From Taeniopygia guttata (Eukaryota > Chordata > Aves > Passeriformes > Estrildidae): DNA of 64,000 bases. Of the stretch, positions 60,701 through 64,000 are shown in pieces. Where the stretch lies: contig NC_133026.1 in NCBI RefSeq assembly GCF_048771995.1, forward strand, positions 147,960,501 to 148,024,500. The letters are read 5' to 3'. Position numbers and translations under genes: made by a program. Position 1 is the first letter of the stretch; every line of letters begins with the position of its first letter. Under the pieces are notes generated by a model that saw only the letters and a list, made by a program, of their open reading frames with translations, was not told where the DNA came from and did no database searches.

Positions 60701-63435
60701 GACTTGTGCACCAAGATACATTTATATCCCAAATACATATATGAGGATACAGATAAATATATGAGGATACAGATAAAAATATACCAAACTATGTATATCA
60801 AATAAAAATATATACCATGATATCTCAAAAATATATAGAGATTTGATATAATTAGAGATATTTCTGTATCTGCAGAGATATAACTATCTATAGAAAACCA
60901 GGTTATAGATATCTCTTGATTTACCTTATATAGTTCCTAGAAACATTGATATAGAAACTATTTAGTTTCTATACAGTGTCTTGTATAGTTTCTCTAACTC
61001 TCTATATAAAACATATCCCAGATATATATCTCTCCACACAAGAGAGATATAAGAGATGTAAAGAGGTATGTATATAGATACAGATACTCAGACTGAAGGC
61101 TCCAGCTAGAAATAGGGCAGAATTTGGTGTGTAAGTGAGCAGATATGATCTCCAACATACAGATGCTATATACGTAGGATACAGTGATCTTTCCAAGATA
61201 TAACCAGTAGAGACATAGATTGCATCTATATCTAGAGACATCTGCATCTGGAGGATCTGTATCTAGAGAGCCATGGGATTATCCACCTGTATCCCTGAGG
61301 ATCTAAGGTAGAGCCTCCTCTCTCTAGGATATACATTATACAGAGAAAACTGTATAAAGAAGTTCTAACACACAGAGACCACCCCAGGAGACACAAGGCA
61401 TTTCCAAACCCTTCCCTAAATAATGAGCAGAGCCTCACCTCCCAGCTGGAGATGAACTCCCTGGCAGGGCTATCAGGTCTGACATCATCTCCAATTACCT
61501 ATCAGCCAAGATACAGCCCAGGCAGCTGCATGCTCTGCCTCTCCCAGCTTGCTGCCTGCTCCCTTTCATCCCCCCCAGCTGCACCAACCAGCTGCTGGAA
61601 GAGCAAAAAACCCTCACACCACCCCCAGGATAAGATAACGCCGGGGGTGATGGGAACCACGCGCATCTTCCCCGTGGGATCAGGCGCTCTCATCCCTGGA
61701 TGCTTCAGATCCTGAGCAACAGGCAGGGAAGGGAAGGGAAGGGGAGGGAAAGCAGCTGCCGACTCAGCCGGGTGAGTCACAGTTTCGGCTGCGTGGGCAG
61801 CTCGTCTCTTTTTAAAGCACCAGCCTCAGCTCAGCTCAGCTGGGCTTCCAGCTCTGCTCCTGCCTCAGTGTGATGCTGTGCTGGGCTGCTGGGGTGTTTC
61901 ACAGTCCCAAGGGATGAGATTTTTAAGGGTGGTGTTGGGGCAGCCCCCCAGTGCCCATCCTGCTGCCCACCTACCATGACAGTGATGCCGTTCTTCTCCA
62001 GGGGGGTCTTGTCATAGGTCACTTCACACACTCGCACGACCGTGGTGGCACCGTATTTCTTCAGGTCCTGGAGAGGGAAGGAGAAGTCTGAACAGACCCT
62101 GCCACATGCACCCCACTTAACCCCAAAACATCCAAGCCCTGCTACGACCATGTGGAGCAGTACTGACCCTATAACAGTGCTGTGCCCCTTCTCTGAACCC
62201 TTGACCCATGGTCCATTCAGCCTGCCAGGCACAAGGAAACATGAAATCCGAGGACACCAAAGCCACGTGGCCTTGTAGGATTTTTAACCAGCATCTTCAT
62301 GACTCCTCAGAGTCACGAGTACCAATGGGGCCATTTATTTTTAAGCCCTGACAGCCTCATCAGCAGGGATTTTATACCTCAGGCAAAGAAACATCTCTGA
62401 CATGGGTACTAGTCCTCTGAAGGAGAAATTGTTTGTGCCTGGTCACACTCCTGATGCAGAAATGCTTGGAGGCAGCTGTGGGGGAGTCGTAGCATGCCCC
62501 ACCAGCCGAGCTCAGCATCTCACAGATGGCTCAGGGGCTCCTTCTCCACCTCGCTGCCATATCATCACTCCAACACGCTGCAGGCTCAGGCGTGGGACTT
62601 GGGACGCTTCCAGCATGGCTCATTGCCCGGCGCGAGGATTGCCCCCGGATTTACGTGCCCGGTGCGCCGGCCTCGCCGGGCACCGTGAGATCATCCCCAG
62701 TGATCCACCTCCTTTGTTCCCCATGTGCGCTCACCAGACCGTGCTGAGCCCCACATGCTCAGCAGCCTGGCCAAAAGTCTATGAGACTGGAGGAAAGGGG
62801 AATTTTTCTCCCTTCCCACTGCAGCCCTCTGCAGTGTGCTGAGTATGGGGTGGCTGTCCACAAATCACAGCCACCTTCCTGTCAACCCTGAGGCAGTGGC
62901 ACTCACAGAGCAGCTACCAATGCTGGCTCTTCAACACCAAGCTCTCCAGCACTACCCAACACACTCTGAGCATTGGAAATATGCTGGGATATTTGGGATC
63001 AAAAGCCATTATTGAGGTGCTGGGAGGGACAGGGCAGGTTGTGTGCACCCCTGTGCACTGCTCCAAAACCCTGTGAGACATGATGTGCTAGTGGATCTGG
63101 CAGGGGATGCAATGGGAATGGGGAAACCTGCTCCATCTCTACTGTGCCCAAACATCACACTTGGGGTCCTGAAAACCATCCCACCACAAAAAGCTGGTAA
63201 TGATTGGACCCACTGACCACCAGGTGCTATGGTACCCAAGGGGATGTGCTGCCCTCTCATCAACATCATCTTTTAGCCCCAGAAGATGCAACTGGACCCC
63301 GGTTCCCACCTTCCATTCTCCTCTCCTTACCTCCAAGAAGGTGCTGAGTGTGGCATTGGTGGGGTTGTGGGTGATGAGGAACCTCATGTTTTTGTAGCAG
63401 ACCTCCACGGGTGCAGGGCGGTTCATCCGGGCCAT
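57612..63435 (-). CDS. PTP4A3: PTP4A3 (PRL-3) protein-tyrosine phosphatase, complete five-exon coding region
   Basis: Dual-specificity-like phosphatase of the PRL family, anchored to plasma and endosomal membranes by a prenyl group; family members also bind CNNM magnesium transporters. Joining the five exons gives 173 codons with no frame break. Visible residues are Cys49 (forms the regulatory disulfide in the family), the WPFDD loop with general acid Asp72, the P-loop HCVAGLGR with nucleophile Cys104 and Arg110, Ala111 in place of the usual Ser/Thr (a PRL hallmark), a basic stretch at about residues 151-161, and a C-terminal CCIM CaaX box with Cys170. PTP4A3 is chosen over PTP4A1/2 because of [33 protein letters not shown] and the Met-ending CaaX box. 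All four introns are GT-AG with phases 0, 0, 2 and 2. The start is the ATG at 63433-63435 opening MARMNRPAP, the universal family N-terminus. Nothing is broken. Family function is established knowledge; the paralogue call is from sequence. Confidence 0.97.
57730..58191 (-). other. PTP4A3 intron 4
   Basis: 462 bases, GTAAGT...CCACAG, GC-rich unique sequence. I see no other element. Confidence 0.9.
58192..58266 (-). CDS. PTP4A3: PTP4A3 coding exon 4 (residues 110-135, both ends split)
   Basis: A 75-base exon that completes Arg110 and encodes [19 protein letters not shown] and onward to Arg134, ending with two bases of Gln135. It is too short to show as an open frame of its own. It was found from the missing family segment; acceptor TTTCAG and donor GTAAGT fit exactly and keep the frame. 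Confidence 0.96.
58267..58600 (-). other. PTP4A3 intron 3
   Basis: 334 bases, GTGAGT...TTTCAG. It contains a diverged internal duplication of about 110 bases: the GGGACTGGGAAAAGG / ACTGGCATGGTTGTCCC block recurs as a GGATGGGGAAGGG / TCTGGCATGGTTTTCCC block. Otherwise nothing seen. Confidence 0.85.
58601..58731 (-). CDS. PTP4A3: PTP4A3 coding exon 3 (catalytic loop)
   Basis: Encodes residues 67-109 plus the first two bases of Arg110. It contains the general-acid loop ([11 protein letters not shown], Asp72) and the P-loop HCVAGLG with nucleophile Cys104. Acceptor is TTGCAG and donor GTGAGT. The P-loop arginine codon is split across intron 3 (CG|T), so correct splicing is needed to build the active site. 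Confidence 0.97.
59955..60240 (-). mobile_element. CR1 LINE 3' fragment in PTP4A3 intron 2
   Basis: Antisense-read CR1: TAGTCCAACC, GGGGCACCTTCCACTATCC, AACACTTCCAGAGATGGGGC and the TTTAAAGACATTCCCCTTGG block. It is diverged, with a missing 3' terminal microsatellite. Same strand as PTP4A3. Confidence 0.88.
60316..60702 (-). mobile_element. CR1 LINE 3' fragment in PTP4A3 intron 2
   Basis: Read on the plus strand it starts with the antisense CR1 end (AGCATAGAATTGTTTAGG) and runs through GTCAAGTCCACC, CCTCCAGGGATGGTGA, TTTCAGTGAAGAAATTTG and TATCCAATCTGAA to a Leu-rich part near 60700. The element itself is in minus orientation, the same as PTP4A3. Confidence 0.9.
60710..61340. repeat. AT-rich decayed satellite region in PTP4A3 intron 2
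   Basis: About 600 bases dominated by diverged ATAGAT / ATATCT / ATACAG words. It includes two copies of a 20-bp unit (60741-60780), a 24-base palindrome (60950-60973) and an 8-bp stem at 61026-61050. It begins right after a CR1 remnant. It reads as an old expanded microsatellite that has drifted. Confidence 0.7.
60950..60973. repeat. Perfect palindrome with 11-bp arms
   Basis: TATAGAAACTA (60950-60960) and TAGTTTCTATA (60963-60973) are exact reverse complements separated by TT. It can form a cruciform or RNA hairpin. Confidence 0.85.
61773..61779. promoter_or_regulatory. AP-1 type site in PTP4A3 intron 2
   Basis: A consensus TGAGTCA, with GACTCAGC 12 bases before it. A GGGAA-repeat purine tract (about 61725-61748) lies just to its left. 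A motif match only. Confidence 0.35.
61975..62067 (-). CDS. PTP4A3: PTP4A3 coding exon 2 (residues 36-66)
   Basis: Thirty-one codons starting [10 protein letters not shown], between acceptor CTCCAG and donor GTAGGT; both neighbouring introns are phase 0. It carries regulatory Cys49. The last residue, 66, is Met, directly before the WPFDD loop encoded by the next exon; family members I recall have Val or Leu there. The change is conservative. Confidence 0.97.
62068..63330 (-). other. PTP4A3 intron 1
   Basis: 1,263 bases, GTAAGG...CTCCAG, with no repeat recognised. The only distinctive part is a CpG-rich patch at about 62570-62700 containing an 8-bp perfect inverted repeat. Confidence 0.9.
62655..62683. 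repeat. GC-rich inverted repeat in PTP4A3 intron 1
   Basis: GTGCCCGG at 62655-62662 is matched by CCGGGCAC at 62676-62683, with a 13-base CpG-rich loop. It lies in a local CpG-rich island within otherwise ordinary intron. Confidence 0.6.
63331..63435 (-). CDS. PTP4A3: PTP4A3 coding exon 1 (residues 1-35)
   Basis: Encodes MARMNRPAP through STFLE, 35 full codons, followed by donor GTAAGG. The exon certainly extends upstream as 5' untranslated leader. Position 13 is Cys and position 16 Asn; as I recall, human PTP4A3 has Ser and His there, so this N-terminus looks more like PTP4A1. No upstream in-frame ATG is seen in the adjoining leader. Confidence 0.97.
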
Positions 63436-63706
63436 GGTGAGGACAGTGGGAAGGTGAGGTGGTGCTGACAGTGGCAGGTAAAAACCGAAGAAAAGTGTGG
63501 TGCGGAGGGGCAAAAAAAAAACCAAACAAAACCCCAACAACCCCTCTGCGCTTCAAAAATAAAAATAAAAGAGGATCAAGAACTCAATATACAGACGTTG
63601 TGCAAATAATCCCAACTCCTGGGAGAGCACCGGCTTCCTTGACACACCACAAGCCTCCCAGGGGGAAAAAAAGCCAGATGGGGAAAAAAAAAATATAATA
63701 TTAATG

Positions 63707-63730
63707 TAATAATAATAATAATAATAATAA
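63707..63730. repeat. (TAA)8 microsatellite in PTP4A3 leader
   Basis: Eight uninterrupted TAA units on the plus strand, hence TTA units in the leader RNA. They are flanked by an A-rich run and a TAATATTATA-like stretch. The tract lies about 270 bases upstream of the start codon. Confidence 0.9.
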
Positions 63731-63827
63731 TTAAAAAGAAAAATCCCTTTGCTGTAGTGTTGGCGTCCTCCGCGTGTGTGCGACGGCGAGCGGCTGCTGC
63801 CTCCGGTGCCGCGCGCTCCCGGGCGCT

Positions 63828-63845
63828 CTAGAAAGGCCTCTGCAT
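63828..63845 (-). promoter_or_regulatory. Short uORF in PTP4A3 leader (MQRPF-stop)
   Basis: Reads ATG CAG AGG CCT TTC TAG on the minus strand, about 390 bases upstream of the PTP4A3 start. PRL-family messages are known to carry a conserved magnesium-responsive uORF in PTP4A1 and PTP4A2. Whether this five-codon frame is its counterpart is inference and needs alignment. It lies in the GC-rich leader but outside any proven transcript. Confidence 0.5.
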
Positions 63846-63884
63846 GTGGGGGGTGGTGGTGGCGGGAGGGTGGCCCCCGTCACG

Positions 63885-63893
63885 TTACCCCAT
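63885..63893 (-). promoter_or_regulatory. Minimal uORF in PTP4A3 leader (ATG GGG TAA)
   Basis: A two-codon upstream frame (Met-Gly-stop) 40 bases upstream of the MQRPF frame. Near-minimal uORFs can stall or reset scanning ribosomes. Function and presence in the transcript are unproven. Confidence 0.35.
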
Positions 63894-63937
63894 CGGGGTA
63901 TGTGGAGTACTTGGGGGCGGCACGGGGGGCCGGGAGC

Positions 63938-63982
63938 CTACGGGGCGGCGGCCGGCAGCGCTGCCTCGCTGGGGCGATCCAT
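63938..63982 (-). promoter_or_regulatory. 14-codon uORF in PTP4A3 leader
   Basis: ATG at 63980-63982 opens a frame (MDRPSEAAL...) ending at TAG 63938-63940, in very GC-rich sequence. It counts as a uORF only if transcription starts upstream of it, which the window does not show. Confidence 0.3.
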
Positions 63983-64000
63983 GCACGGGAGCCTTGAATG

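Larger units (their letters stand above)
58732..61974 (-). other. PTP4A3 intron 2
   Basis: 3,243 bases, GTAGGT...TTGCAG. From the 5' side of the gene it holds an AP-1 type TGAGTCA, an AT-rich decayed satellite and two antisense-read CR1 copies. The portion 58740-59950 is unique sequence in which I see nothing else. Confidence 0.9.
63436..64000 (-). promoter_or_regulatory. PTP4A3: PTP4A3 5' leader and CpG-rich promoter-proximal region (cut by window end)
   Basis: The part from about 63770 to the window edge is rich in CpG (CGGCGAGCGG, GCCGCGCGC, GGGCGGCGGCCGG). Between it and the start codon lies a U- and A-rich leader with a TAA repeat. I see no convincing intron between the CpG-rich part and the ATG, although a weak acceptor-like CTGTCAG lies about 30 bases before the ATG. 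The leader may therefore be one long exon. The transcription start is not determined here and may lie beyond the window. Confidence 0.65.

Noticed and set aside
63436..63556. In-frame extension of PTP4A3 upstream of its ATG and an overlapping alternative frame
   Set aside because: The apparent starts at 63540 and 63556 are TTG, not ATG. The conserved MARMNRPAP start at 63435 is the family start.
1..64000. CRISPR arrays, operons, toxin-antitoxin or phage-type systems
   Set aside because: The sequence is avian-type nuclear DNA with introns and CR1 elements. No prokaryotic gene organisation is present.

Overview
This is vertebrate nuclear DNA, almost certainly from a bird. About two dozen fragments of the avian LINE CR1 are scattered on both strands, and many end in the diagnostic short ATTCTRTG-type 3' repeat. 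There is one LTR-like element of the kind common in songbirds. The only protein-coding gene recognised has a five-exon GT-AG structure. A passerine source is my inference from the LTR and the CR1 types; no marker in the window proves it.

Right end (about 53.1-64.0 kb, minus strand): a complete coding region for the prenylated protein-tyrosine phosphatase PTP4A3 (PRL-3). Five coding exons lie at 63331-63435, 61975-62067, 58601-58731, 58192-58266 and 57612-57729. They join in frame to give 173 codons, the usual family length. The catalytic HC(X)5R loop, the general-acid Asp, the regulatory Cys, the basic tail and a CaaX box are all intact. Upstream of the start codon is a GC-rich leader with three very short upstream reading frames and a TAA-repeat tract. 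Downstream is a repeat-free stretch of about 4.5 kb with several minus-strand poly(A) hexamers, probably a long 3' UTR. Introns 1 and 2 hold a GC-rich hairpin patch, two CR1 copies and an AT-rich decayed satellite with a perfect 11-bp-arm palindrome.

Remaining 53 kb: I recognise no protein-coding exon. It is unique intergenic DNA interrupted by CR1 pieces (young 3' ends plus old, heavily decayed ORF2 and 3' UTR pieces), one solo LTR (about 6155-6672) and homopolymer tracts. Possible regulatory stretches are a CpG-rich block with tandem CRE motifs and a minus-strand splice donor near 1.74-1.87 kb (candidate first exon and promoter), a C/EBP-RUNX composite at 37.98 kb, and a TCF / NF-E2 / GATA cluster at 49.9-50.5 kb.

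Overall the window looks like one end of a PTP4A3 locus plus its downstream gene desert. I found no bacterial-type system, CRISPR array or gene cluster. The points most worth following up are the PTP4A3 leader uORFs, the candidate first exon at the left end, and the repeat-free 3' region.
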